DNA of 6,393 bases, from the NCBI GenBank assembly GCA_021732545.1, contig JAKFUW010000131.1, positions 1 to 6,393 of the forward strand. The letters run 5' to 3'. The notes beneath the pieces are model-generated. The model was not told the DNA's origin, ran no database searches, and saw nothing but the letters and a program-made list of their open reading frames with translations. Below are positions 1 through 5,342 of the stretch, piece by piece. Both the position numbers and the translations under genes were made by a program. Source of the DNA: Alphaproteobacteria bacterium. Lineage in GTDB: Bacteria > Pseudomonadota > Alphaproteobacteria > Rickettsiales > UBA3002. The stretch's first letter is position 1. Each line of letters opens with the position of its first letter.

Positions 1-1917
1 AAGATCGAGGGCATCTCGGATCTGCGCGACGAATCCGATAAATCCGGCGTGCGCGTGGTGATTGAAATCAAACGCGATGGCGTGGACGATGTGGTGCTCA
101 ACCAGCTATTCATGTATACGCCGCTGCAAACCAGCTTTGGCGTGAACATGCTGGCGCTGCATCATGGCCGCCCGCAACAGATGAACATCAAGCAAATCTT
201 GATGGCGTTTATTGAGTTTCGCGAAGAAGTGATTACGCGGCGCACCAACTTTTTGCTCAATAAATCGCGTGACCGCGCCCATGTGTTGATTGGCTTGGCC
301 ATAGCGGTTGCCAACATCGATGAAATCATCCGCGTGATCCGTGCCTCCAAAGACCCGGTTGTGGCCCGCGAAGAACTGATGAGCCGCGACTGGGATGCTG
401 CCGATGTGGTGGCACTGCTGGAACTGGTCGATGATTCTGGCAACCAGGTTAAAGGCGGCAAAATCCGCTTCACCGAGGCGCAAACCAAAGCCATTTTAGA
501 ACTGCGCCTGCAACGCTTAACCGGCTTGGAGCGCGAGAAAATCGATGGTGAACTCGCAGGGCTTGCCACCGAGATCAAAGAATTTCTTTCTATTCTTGGC
601 GACCGCGTGAAATTGTTTGGCATCATGCGAAGTGAGTTGGTGCAGATTAAATCCGAATTTGCGGTGCCGCGCCGCACGATGATCGAAGAATCGGATGCGG
701 AAATCGACTTTGAAGATCTGATTCAGCGTGAAGACATGGTCGTCACCGTCACGCAAGGTGGCTACATCAAACGCGTGCATTTGGATAAATACCGCGCGCA
801 AAAACGCGGCGGAAAAGGCCGCAAAGGCATGGCCACCCGCGATGAAGACGTGACCACCGAAATTTTTGTGACCAACACTCACACGCCCGTTTTGTTCTTC
901 TCATCGGCAGGCAAGGTCTATAAATTAAAGGTCTATAAACTGCCCGTGAGCGAGCCGCAATCGCGTGGCAAAGCATTGGTCAACATCTTCCCGCTGAGCA
1001 ACGGCGAAACCATCACCAGCTTTATGCCATTGCCCGAAGACGAAACCACATGGGATAGCATGTCACTGATGTTTGCCACCGCGCAGGGTAATGTGCGCCG
1101 CTCGGATTTATCCGATTTCCACAACATCATGCGCAATGGTAAAATTGCGATTCGCCTCGATGATTCGGATCAATTGATCGGCGTGAAATCCTGCTCTGAA
1201 ACCGATCATATTCTGCTCGCCTCGCAATCTGGCAAATGCGTGCGCTTTGGTGTTGAAGGCTTGCGGATTATCAAAAGCCGCACATCGGACGGTGTGCGCG
1301 GCATGAAACTCGCCAAAGATGACCGCGTGGTATCAATTTCCATCTTGAACGGTATCAAAGCGGATGCCGATGAACGCACTGCGTACCTGAAAATTGCATC
1401 AGCCAAACGCCGTTCTATCGATAGTCATCCCGAAGAAGGCGAAGCCGACGAGGGATCTGTGATTGAACTATTGGATTCCTCCGACTCTGACGAGTCGATC
1501 GGAATGACGGAAATCATGTTATCCCCTGAGCGCGTGGCCGAACTGGAAGCGGCGGAGCAATTCATCCTCACCATGACCGAAAATGGCTTTGGTAAGCGTT
1601 CATCGGCCTATGAATACCGCACCACTAACCGTGGCGGTAGCGGCATCGTCAACATCGCCACCTCCAAGCGCAATGGCACCGTGGTGGCGAGCTTCCCCGT
1701 CGAAGGTGGCGATCAGATCATGCTGATGACCGACAAAGGCAAAATCATCCGCTGCCCCGTGGCCGATATCCGCATTGCGGGCCGCCCCACACAAGGCGTC
1801 ACCATCTTCAAAGTTGAGGATGGCGAGCGTGTGATGTCAGCCGTGAGCATCAATGAAAGCATGCTCGGTGGTGACGACGCGGATGGTGAGGATGAGGGTG
1901 AGGGCGTGCAAGAATAG
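1..1917 (+). CDS. gyrA: DNA gyrase subunit A, C-terminal part (5' end outside the window)
   Basis: GyrA with GyrB forms the ATP-driven type II topoisomerase that introduces negative supercoils. The frame is open from base 1 and begins inside the motif IEGISDLRDESD, which lies near residue 290 in E. coli GyrA, so the catalytic tyrosine and quinolone-resistance region are upstream of the window. Next comes the end of the breakage-reunion domain (VVLNQLFMYTPLQTSFGVNML; ILELRLQRLTGLEREKI). The GyrA box QKRGGKG at 799-819 starts the DNA-wrapping beta-pinwheel and argues for GyrA over ParC. Repeated blade motifs follow (GKAIRLDDSDQLIGV-like, FGKRSSAYEYRTTNRGG, IAGRPTQGVTIFKV), then an acidic tail (DDADGEDEGEGVQE) typical of GyrA. 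The linker around 1411-1520 is acidic and variable and may hold a short palindromic insert. Identification is secure; only the start is missing. Confidence 0.97.
   Translation, partial: KIEGISDLRDESDKSGVRVVIEIKRDGVDDVVLNQLFMYTPLQTSFGVNMLALHHGRPQQMNIKQILMAFIEFREEVITRRTNFLLNKSRDRAHVLIGLAIAVANIDEIIRVIRASKDPVVAREELMSRDWDAADVVALLELVDDSGNQVKGGKIRFTEAQTKAILELRLQRLTGLEREKIDGELAGLATEIKEFLSILGDRVKLFGIMRSELVQIKSEFAVPRRTMIEESDAEIDFEDLIQREDMVVTVTQGGYIKRVHLDKYRAQKRGGKGRKGMATRDEDVTTEIFVTNTHTPVLFFSSAGKVYKLKVYKLPVSEPQSRGKALVNIFPLSNGETITSFMPLPEDETTWDSMSLMFATAQGNVRRSDLSDFHNIMRNGKIAIRLDDSDQLIGVKSCSETDHILLASQSGKCVRFGVEGLRIIKSRTSDGVRGMKLAKDDRVVSISILNGIKADADERTAYLKIASAKRRSIDSHPEEGEADEGSVIELLDSSDSDESIGMTEIMLSPERVAELEAAEQFILTMTENGFGKRSSAYEYRTTNRGGSGIVNIATSKRNGTVVASFPVEGGDQIMLMTDKGKIIRCPVADIRIAGRPTQGVTIFKVEDGERVMSAVSINESMLGGDDADGEDEGEGVQE
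1475..1505. repeat. Short palindrome inside gyrA, possible degenerate palindromic-element insert
   Basis: ATTCC (1475-1479) is the inverse of GGAAT (1501-1505). Inside it, CGACTC (1482-1487) and GAGTCG (1492-1497) form a perfect 6-bp stem with a TGAC loop. The outer form, ATTCC...GGAATGAC, resembles the right half of the queA insertion at 4588-4625. It encodes an acidic, serine-rich stretch (DSSDSDESIGMT) in a variable linker between pinwheel blades, where an insert would be tolerated. It could equally be chance in a linker coding for Asp and Ser, since alphaproteobacterial GyrA proteins often carry an acidic linker here. Confidence 0.35.
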
Positions 1918-1924
1918 GCTCTTC

Positions 1925-2054
1925 ACCTCTCCCAATGGGAGAGGTCAAAACCGACCTTAGGTGGTTTTGGGAGAGGGAGAAAAAATGAGACGCACCAAAG
2001 GCTACCCTCACCCGAAATAGCGATGCTATTTCGACCTCTCCCAGTGGGAGAGGT
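1925..2054. repeat. Composite palindromic repeat between gyrA and the next gene
   Basis: Four hairpins lie in mirror order. The outer pair share the same 9-bp stem ACCTCTCCC/GGGAGAGGT (1925-1933 with 1937-1945, and 2034-2042 with 2046-2054), with loops AAT and AGT. The inner pair are unrelated to each other: CAAAACC/GGTTTTG (1946-1952 with 1963-1969, plus ACC/GGT inside) and CGAAATAGC/GCTATTTCG (2013-2021 with 2025-2033). Between them GGGAGAGGG (1969-1977) faces CCCTCACCC (2005-2013) with one mismatch, so the whole unit can fold back on itself. No T-tract follows any stem, so a classical intrinsic terminator is unlikely, although the structure could still stop transcription or protect the gyrA mRNA end. 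It fills most of the 208-nt spacer. Confidence 0.85.
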
Positions 2055-2121
2055 GTTATCGCGCTTATCCACACCCCCATAATGTCATCAATCTTTCACA
2101 CATCGGGGGCGAATGATCGCC

Positions 2122-2127
2122 TATAAT
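2122..2127 (+). promoter_or_regulatory. Possible -10 hexamer for the hypothetical gene and coaD
   Basis: A perfect TATAAT lies at 2122-2127. No good -35 sits at the usual spacing; the best TTGACA-like hexamer, TTCACA at 2095-2100, is 21 nt away. A start site about 7 nt downstream would fall at or next to the ATG at 2135, which would make a leaderless message, consistent with the lack of a Shine-Dalgarno sequence. Tentative. Confidence 0.3.
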
Positions 2128-2707
2128 GATTTTTATGGAGCATGACAAAAACAATCAGTCGTTACAGGGCGCAACGCACACCCGCTCGCACATCGCGCAG
2201 GTGGGCACCGTTACCGATTCGGCGCGCAACATCCGCATGCTGGCGGTCGAATTCAGCCAGGCACGTGCGCAAGCTCACAAGGTTTATTTTTCATTGGTGA
2301 AAACCGCGCAAGTAGGCGCCGTCAGCGAAGCGTTCCGCACTGCGCCGGAATATCAGCCCGCGCACAAGCCCTCATCGCAAAAATTCAGCCGCTGGGAGTG
2401 GTTTATGGATTTTATCGGTAGCATCGGTGGTAACCAGCTGGGAAAAATCCCGCTGATGGCTGTGGCCCAAATCGCAGACGATACTGCCATCCGCATCCGC
2501 CACGATATTGGTTTGTTCGATGCGTTTCAATCCATCTGCGAGCAACGCACGATGCAGGCCAAATCTGCTGTCAATCGCGATATTTTTTCCACTGCTAAAT
2601 CTCAACTTGACGAGCTCAAGCAAAGTGTGGAACATCTGCACGATGTTGCACAGGCCGTGGCCGCACAGGCGAATGTGCAATCCGCCTTGTGCGATACCAG
2701 CGCCTAA
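2126..2707 (+). CDS. Hypothetical protein, 193 aa, between gyrA and coaD
   Basis: I do not recognise a family. The predicted protein is soluble: there is no signal peptide or membrane segment. The N-terminal 30 residues are polar (Gln, Asn, His). The middle has an aromatic patch (SRWEWFMDFIGSIGGN, about residues 87-102). The C-terminal half looks helical, with an amphipathic and possibly coiled-coil stretch (SQLDELKQSVEHLHDVAQAVAAQ, about 163-185). Two ATGs are possible, at 2126 and at 2135 (three codons later); neither has a convincing ribosome binding site, and the TATAAT overlapping the first ATG favours 2135. It ends 21 nt before coaD on the same strand, so the two are probably co-transcribed. 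The open frame, codon use similar to its neighbours and tight spacing argue that it is real; function is unknown. Confidence 0.7.
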   Translation: MIFMEHDKNNQSLQGATHTRSHIAQVGTVTDSARNIRMLAVEFSQARAQAHKVYFSLVKTAQVGAVSEAFRTAPEYQPAHKPSSQKFSRWEWFMDFIGSIGGNQLGKIPLMAVAQIADDTAIRIRHDIGLFDAFQSICEQRTMQAKSAVNRDIFSTAKSQLDELKQSVEHLHDVAQAVAAQANVQSALCDTSA

Positions 2708-2719
2708 TTTCTTAACCTC

Positions 2720-2723
2720 AAGG
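2720..2723 (+). promoter_or_regulatory. Ribosome binding site of coaD
   Basis: AAGG lies 5 nt before the coaD ATG and supports that start. It sits inside the small palindrome AACCTCAAGGTT (2714-2725), which could pair weakly over the site, although four base pairs around a four-base loop is marginal. Confidence 0.5.
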
Positions 2724-2728
2724 TTTTC

Positions 2729-3235
2729 ATGACGAATCGCATTGGTATTTATCCCGGCACCTTTGATCCTATCACCACGGGCCATCTGGACATTATCCGT
2801 CGCAGCCTGCGCGTGGTCGATCAACTGATTATCGGCGTCGCGCTCGACACCACCAAACACCCGATTTTTGATGTGAATCTGCGAGCCGATCTGGTGCGCC
2901 AAGATGTCGCCGATATGCTGCTCGAAGACAGCGAGCGCGTGGCTGTGATTCCTTTTTCGGGGTTATTGATTAATTTTGCGCGCGAACACAACGCAAAGCT
3001 CCTAATTCGTGGACTTCGCGCGGTATCCGATTATGAATATGAATTTCAGATGGCGTGCATGAACACTACGCTGGATTCTTCCATTGAAACGGTGTTTTTG
3101 ACCGCATCGGAAGGTACGCATTTTATCTCATCGCGCTTTGTAAAACAGATTGCGCGACTAGGCGGCGATGTCGGCAAGATGGTTTCGCTCAATGTAGCGC
3201 GGCACCTTGAGGCTTATTTTGAGGCGGAGCGTTAA
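2729..3235 (+). CDS. coaD: Phosphopantetheine adenylyltransferase
   Basis: Cytosolic enzyme of coenzyme A synthesis that transfers AMP from ATP to 4'-phosphopantetheine, giving dephospho-CoA and pyrophosphate. The 168-aa length fits the family (about 160-170). The nucleotidyltransferase signature YPGTFDPITTGHLDII covers residues 8-23, with the TxGH histidine at residue 19 and the substrate-binding Thr at 11. Lys43 matches the conserved lysine near residue 42 of E. coli CoaD. RGLRAVSDYEYEFQMA (94-109) and ISSRFVKQIARLGGDV (133-148) are the two other family blocks that contact ATP and substrate. The ATG at 2729 gives the standard N-terminus and has an AAGG upstream. It follows the hypothetical gene by 21 nt and is followed by a palindromic repeat. 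No anomalies seen. Confidence 0.97.
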   Translation: MTNRIGIYPGTFDPITTGHLDIIRRSLRVVDQLIIGVALDTTKHPIFDVNLRADLVRQDVADMLLEDSERVAVIPFSGLLINFAREHNAKLLIRGLRAVSDYEYEFQMACMNTTLDSSIETVFLTASEGTHFISSRFVKQIARLGGDVGKMVSLNVARHLEAYFEAER

Positions 3236-3250
3236 TAATTGATCCCTATT

Positions 3251-3320
3251 TGTCATGCCGCACTTGTTGCGGCATCTCCATCTGGCTGGTTGGAGACCCC
3301 GCAATAAATGCGGGGTGACA
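3251..3320. repeat. 70-nt palindromic element after coaD
   Basis: The ends are TGTCA (3251-3255) and TGACA (3316-3320). Inside are two hairpins: ATGCCGCA/TGCGGCAT (3255-3262 with 3268-3275) and CCCCGCA/TGCGGGG (3297-3303 with 3309-3315), each with a 5-nt loop. An inner inverted pair CTCCA/TGGAG (3276-3280 with 3291-3295) joins them. The design matches the queA insertion at 4533-4625, and both right ends read TGACACCG. There is no T-tract after either stem, so it is not a textbook terminator, though it may mark the end of the coaD transcript. Confidence 0.85.
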
Positions 3321-3332
3321 CCGAATGAATGA

Positions 3333-3361
3333 TTAAAAATAAAGCTAAAAAATCCTATAAT
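3333..3361 (+). promoter_or_regulatory. Candidate sigma-70 promoter for the isomerase gene
   Basis: TTAAAA (3333-3338) and TATAAT (3356-3361) are separated by 17 nt in an AT-rich patch, giving a predicted start near 3368 and a leader of about 70 nt. A perfect 7-bp inverted repeat AATTTGC-TTC-GCAAATT (3359-3375) overlaps the -10 and start site. It could be an operator or just part of another small repeat. The promoter suggests that the isomerase and downstream genes are transcribed separately from coaD. Confidence 0.5.
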
Positions 3362-3429
3362 TTGCTTCGCAAATTCGGGTGATGACGTATATAGAAGTCT
3401 TATTATCTTCGTCTTTCACCCTAAATATT

Positions 3430-3433
3430 GGAG
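3430..3433 (+). promoter_or_regulatory. Ribosome binding site that decides the isomerase start
   Basis: GGAG ends 5 nt before the ATG at 3439. The same frame is open upstream to a GTG at 3379, but that codon has no comparable site, and the extra 20 residues do not resemble a cyclophilin N-terminus. Confidence 0.7.
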
Positions 3434-3438
3434 TTGAT

Positions 3439-3984
3439 ATGAGAATTTTAGTAGCCCTGTTCACACTCATCTTTGGAGTAAGCCACATGACCAATGCCTC
3501 CGCCCGCGACCTTGAAAACACCCTCTATTTGCAGCTTAAAGATGGCCGCGTGGTGATTGAAATGTATCCCGATAAAGCGCCCAAACATGTCGCGCGCATC
3601 AAGGAACTCGCTCGCAAAGGCTTTTATGATGGGATTGTGTTTCACCGCGTAATCGAGGGCTTTATGGCACAAACCGGCGACCCCACCGGCACGGGTTCTG
3701 GCGGTTCGGGCCAGAAAATCAAAGCCGAATTTAACGACGTGAAACACAAACGCGGCACCGTGTCCATGGCGCGCTCATCCAACCCCGATTCTGCCGATAG
3801 CCAATGGTTCATCTGCTTTCAATCGACACCCTCGCTCAATGGTGAATACACCGCATGGGGCCAAGTGGTGGAAGGGATGGAATTTGTGGATGCTATCAAA
3901 AAAGGGGATGCGGATTTCAATGGTCAGGTGACCGATCCTGACAAAATTGTAAGCCTGAAAGTGGCAGCGGATGTGAAAGAATAA
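3439..3984 (+). CDS. Cyclophilin-type peptidyl-prolyl cis-trans isomerase, probably exported
   Basis: Catalyses cis-trans isomerisation of Xaa-Pro bonds and helps protein folding. With the ATG at 3439 the protein has 181 aa. Residues 3-14 (ILVALFTLIFGV) are hydrophobic after a short basic start, and ASA at 20-22 is a good signal-peptidase site, so the mature protein is probably periplasmic like PpiA. The positively charged region is a single Arg, so export is likely but not certain. The cyclophilin core is clear: FHRVI (68-72, catalytic Arg70), FMAQTGD (75-81), AEFND (96-100), GTVSMARSSNPDSADSQWFICF (106-127) and LNGEYTAWGQVVEGMEFVDAI (133-153). Of these, Phe75, Met76, Gln78 and Phe124 match the usual active-site positions. 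The domain is complete. It lies between coaD and queA; ppiA or ppiB would be the customary name. The stop codon directly abuts an octamer array. Confidence 0.93.
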   Translation: MRILVALFTLIFGVSHMTNASARDLENTLYLQLKDGRVVIEMYPDKAPKHVARIKELARKGFYDGIVFHRVIEGFMAQTGDPTGTGSGGSGQKIKAEFNDVKHKRGTVSMARSSNPDSADSQWFICFQSTPSLNGEYTAWGQVVEGMEFVDAIKKGDADFNGQVTDPDKIVSLKVAADVKE

Positions 3985-4053
3985 ATCGTTAAATCGTGAT
4001 GTCGTTAAATCGTTATTCAACTTAACGCTCTAACGACTTAACGCCTTAACGAC
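3985..4053. repeat. Paired octamer arrays (4 + 4) filling the isomerase-queA spacer
   Basis: Four tandem octamers (ATCGTTAA 3985, ATCGTGAT 3993, GTCGTTAA 4001, ATCGTTAT 4009) are followed by a 5-nt spacer (4017-4021) and four more (TTAACGCT 4022, CTAACGAC 4030, TTAACGCC 4038, TTAACGAC 4046). The second array is an imperfect reverse complement of the first: by hand alignment 24 of 32 positions match, so the RNA could form one long hairpin. The element starts at the base after the isomerase stop and ends 6 nt before the queA ATG, leaving no room for a normal Shine-Dalgarno sequence. Confidence 0.8.
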
Positions 4054-4059
4054 TTCACC

Positions 4060-5274
4060 ATGTTAGTCTCCGATTTCAACTTCACCCTACCCGATGATCG
4101 CATCGCCACGCACCCTGTGGAGCCACGCGACGCGGCAAAGCTGTTGCAAGTTTCCAAATTCTTTTTCGATTTCACTTTTACTCAGTTGCCCGATTTGTTA
4201 AAGGCCGGCGATGTGATGGTGTTTAACGATAGCAAAGTGATCCCCGCGCGGTTGTTTGGAACATCAGGTAGCAAAGAATTCGAAGTTTTGCTGCACCAGG
4301 CCGTCATTGCGAGGCAAAGCCGAAGCAATCCAACTGACCCTGCCACTGGATCGCCACGCGCCAAAGATGGCGCTCGCGATGACGACTCCGTAATCTGGAC
4401 CGCCTTCATCCGCCCCTTAAAAAAACTCAAAATTAGCGATGTGCTGATTTTCAGCGATGACTTGCGCGCCGAGCTGATCGAAAAAAAACCCAGTGGCGAA
4501 GCGGTGCTTTGTTTTACTGTCACTCCATGCTCGTCATCCCTGCGAACGCAGGGATCTCTCTCTAAGCTAGCACAAACGGATCAAGAGATTCCTGCCTGCG
4601 GCGCGAGCGCCTTCGCAGGAATGACACCGCAACAAAACACCTTCTTCGACATCCTTCACCGCATCGGCCACATGCCACTGCCGCCTTATATTAAACGCGA
4701 AGATGAAGCAGCTGATGCTCACGATTACCAAACCATCTATGCCAAGCATGAAGGATCGGTGGCCGCACCCACTGCGGGGCTACACTTTACACCGCAGTTA
4801 ATGCAACGCCTGCAAGCCAAGGGCATCCACACAGCATTTGTAACATTGCATGTGGGTGCAGGAACCTTTCAGCCCGTGAAAGTGGACGACACAAATGACC
4901 ACGTCATGCACTCAGAATATGCGATCATCACGCCCGAAACCGCCGATGCCATCAACCGCGCGAAAGAAGCTGGCGGCAAAGTGATAGCCGTTGGCACCAC
5001 GTCCTTGCGGATATTAGAAACCGCAACCGATGATGCTGGCACGCTGCATCCCTTCAGCGGCAGCACCGATATTTTCATTACGCCTGGCTATCACTTCAAA
5101 CTCATCGATCGATTAGTGACCAATTTTCACCTACCCTGCTCCACGCTCTTTATGCTGGTCTGCGCCTTTAGTGGCGCCGACCGCATGAAAGCGGCCTATG
5201 CCTACGCCATCGCCAATCGCTATCGTTTTTATTCCTATGGCGATGGGTGTTTATTGGATAGGAAAAAGGGATGA
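4060..5274 (+). CDS. queA: S-adenosylmethionine:tRNA ribosyltransferase-isomerase with two inserted segments
   Basis: QueA transfers and isomerises the ribosyl part of S-adenosylmethionine onto preQ1-modified tRNA, forming epoxyqueuosine at wobble position 34; it acts after Tgt. Family blocks in order: SDFNFTLPDDRIATHPVEPRD (4-24), FNDSKVIPARLFG (55-67), GHMPLPPYIKR (203-213), YQTIYAKHEGSVAAPTAGLHF (223-243), VTLHVGAGTFQPVK (261-274), HSEYA (284-288), VGTTSLR (311-317), PGYHFKLIDRLVTNFHLP (342-359) and YRFYSYGDGCLL (388-399). The 404 aa exceed the usual 340-360. The excess lies in two repeat-encoded stretches, residues about 81-109 and 158-189, rich in Ser, Ala, Thr, Arg and Asp and unlike any QueA sequence I know; both keep the frame. 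All core motifs around them are intact, so activity is plausible. The start fits the family N-terminus but has no Shine-Dalgarno sequence because an octamer array occupies the leader. Confidence 0.95.
   Translation: MLVSDFNFTLPDDRIATHPVEPRDAAKLLQVSKFFFDFTFTQLPDLLKAGDVMVFNDSKVIPARLFGTSGSKEFEVLLHQAVIARQSRSNPTDPATGSPRAKDGARDDDSVIWTAFIRPLKKLKISDVLIFSDDLRAELIEKKPSGEAVLCFTVTPCSSSLRTQGSLSKLAQTDQEIPACGASAFAGMTPQQNTFFDILHRIGHMPLPPYIKREDEAADAHDYQTIYAKHEGSVAAPTAGLHFTPQLMQRLQAKGIHTAFVTLHVGAGTFQPVKVDDTNDHVMHSEYAIITPETADAINRAKEAGGKVIAVGTTSLRILETATDDAGTLHPFSGSTDIFITPGYHFKLIDRLVTNFHLPCSTLFMLVCAFSGADRMKAAYAYAIANRYRFYSYGDGCLLDRKKG
4302..4384. repeat. Palindromic element 1 inserted in frame in queA
   Basis: CGTCATTGCGAG (4302-4313) faces CTCGCGATGACG (4373-4384) with one G-T mismatch. 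An inner pair, GCAATCCA (4325-4332) and TGGATCGC (4347-4354), also differs by one wobble. The unit adds about 28 residues (roughly 81-109 of QueA) between EVLLHQ and VIWTAFIRP, where family members run straight on. From memory the GTCATTGCGAG...CTCGCAATGAC type is widely scattered in bacteria, and in-frame gene insertions of palindromic elements are known from Rickettsia. Confidence 0.88.
4533..4625. repeat. Palindromic element 2 inserted in frame in queA
   Basis: The ends are GTCAT (4533-4537) and ATGAC (4621-4625). The left hairpin is ATCCCTGC/GCAGGGAT (4536-4543 with 4548-4555, GAAC loop). The right hairpin is ATTCCTGC/GCAGGAAT (4588-4595 with 4615-4622), with GGCG/CGCC inside (4600-4603 with 4608-4611). 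ATCTC/GAGAT (4554-4558 with 4585-4589) links them. The length is 93 nt, exactly 31 codons with no stop, adding residues about 158-189 just before the conserved block FFDILHRIGHMPLPPYI. Same design as the intergenic element at 3251-3320. Confidence 0.9.
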
Positions 5275-5339
5275 GAGGCGAGAGATGAGAAATGAAGAAA
5301 TCACTTGCTTTCCCTAACCCCTAGCCCCTAGATCCTATT
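5268..5339. repeat. Paired heptamer arrays (4 + 4) between queA and tgt
   Basis: Four purine-rich heptamers (GGGATGA 5268, GAGGCGA 5275, GAGATGA 5282, GAAATGA 5289) are followed by a 16-nt spacer (5296-5311) and four pyrimidine-rich heptamers (CCCTAAC 5312, CCCTAGC 5319, CCCTAGA 5326, TCCTATT 5333). The queA stop TGA (5272-5274) is part of the first unit, and the tgt ATG begins 3 nt after the last. Unlike the other two elements of this kind, the two arrays are not clearly complementary. The fourth right-hand unit is degenerate. No Shine-Dalgarno sequence is left for tgt. Confidence 0.65.
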
Positions 5340-5342
5340 CTT

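Noticed and set aside
162..677. Minus-strand open frame of 171 codons within gyrA
   Set aside because: It lies fully inside the conserved GyrA coding region, and its Ser/Arg-rich translation has no domain features.
2372..2902. Minus-strand open frame of 176 codons across the hypothetical gene and coaD
   Set aside because: It overlaps the coaD N-terminus, whose protein motifs are unmistakable, and its own translation shows no recognisable motif. It is probably a shadow of the + strand coding bias.
3297..3320. Intrinsic terminator after coaD
   Set aside because: The GC-rich stem is good, but TGACACCGAATG follows instead of a T-tract, and the same design occurs inside the queA coding sequence.
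3379..3438. N-terminal extension of the isomerase from a GTG at 3379
   Set aside because: There is no ribosome binding site at the GTG, whereas GGAG sits 5 nt before the ATG at 3439, which also begins a sensible signal peptide.
3985..4053. CRISPR array
   Set aside because: The repeats are 8 nt with no spacers between units, and the second half is inverted. This is a tandem-array pair, not repeat-spacer architecture.
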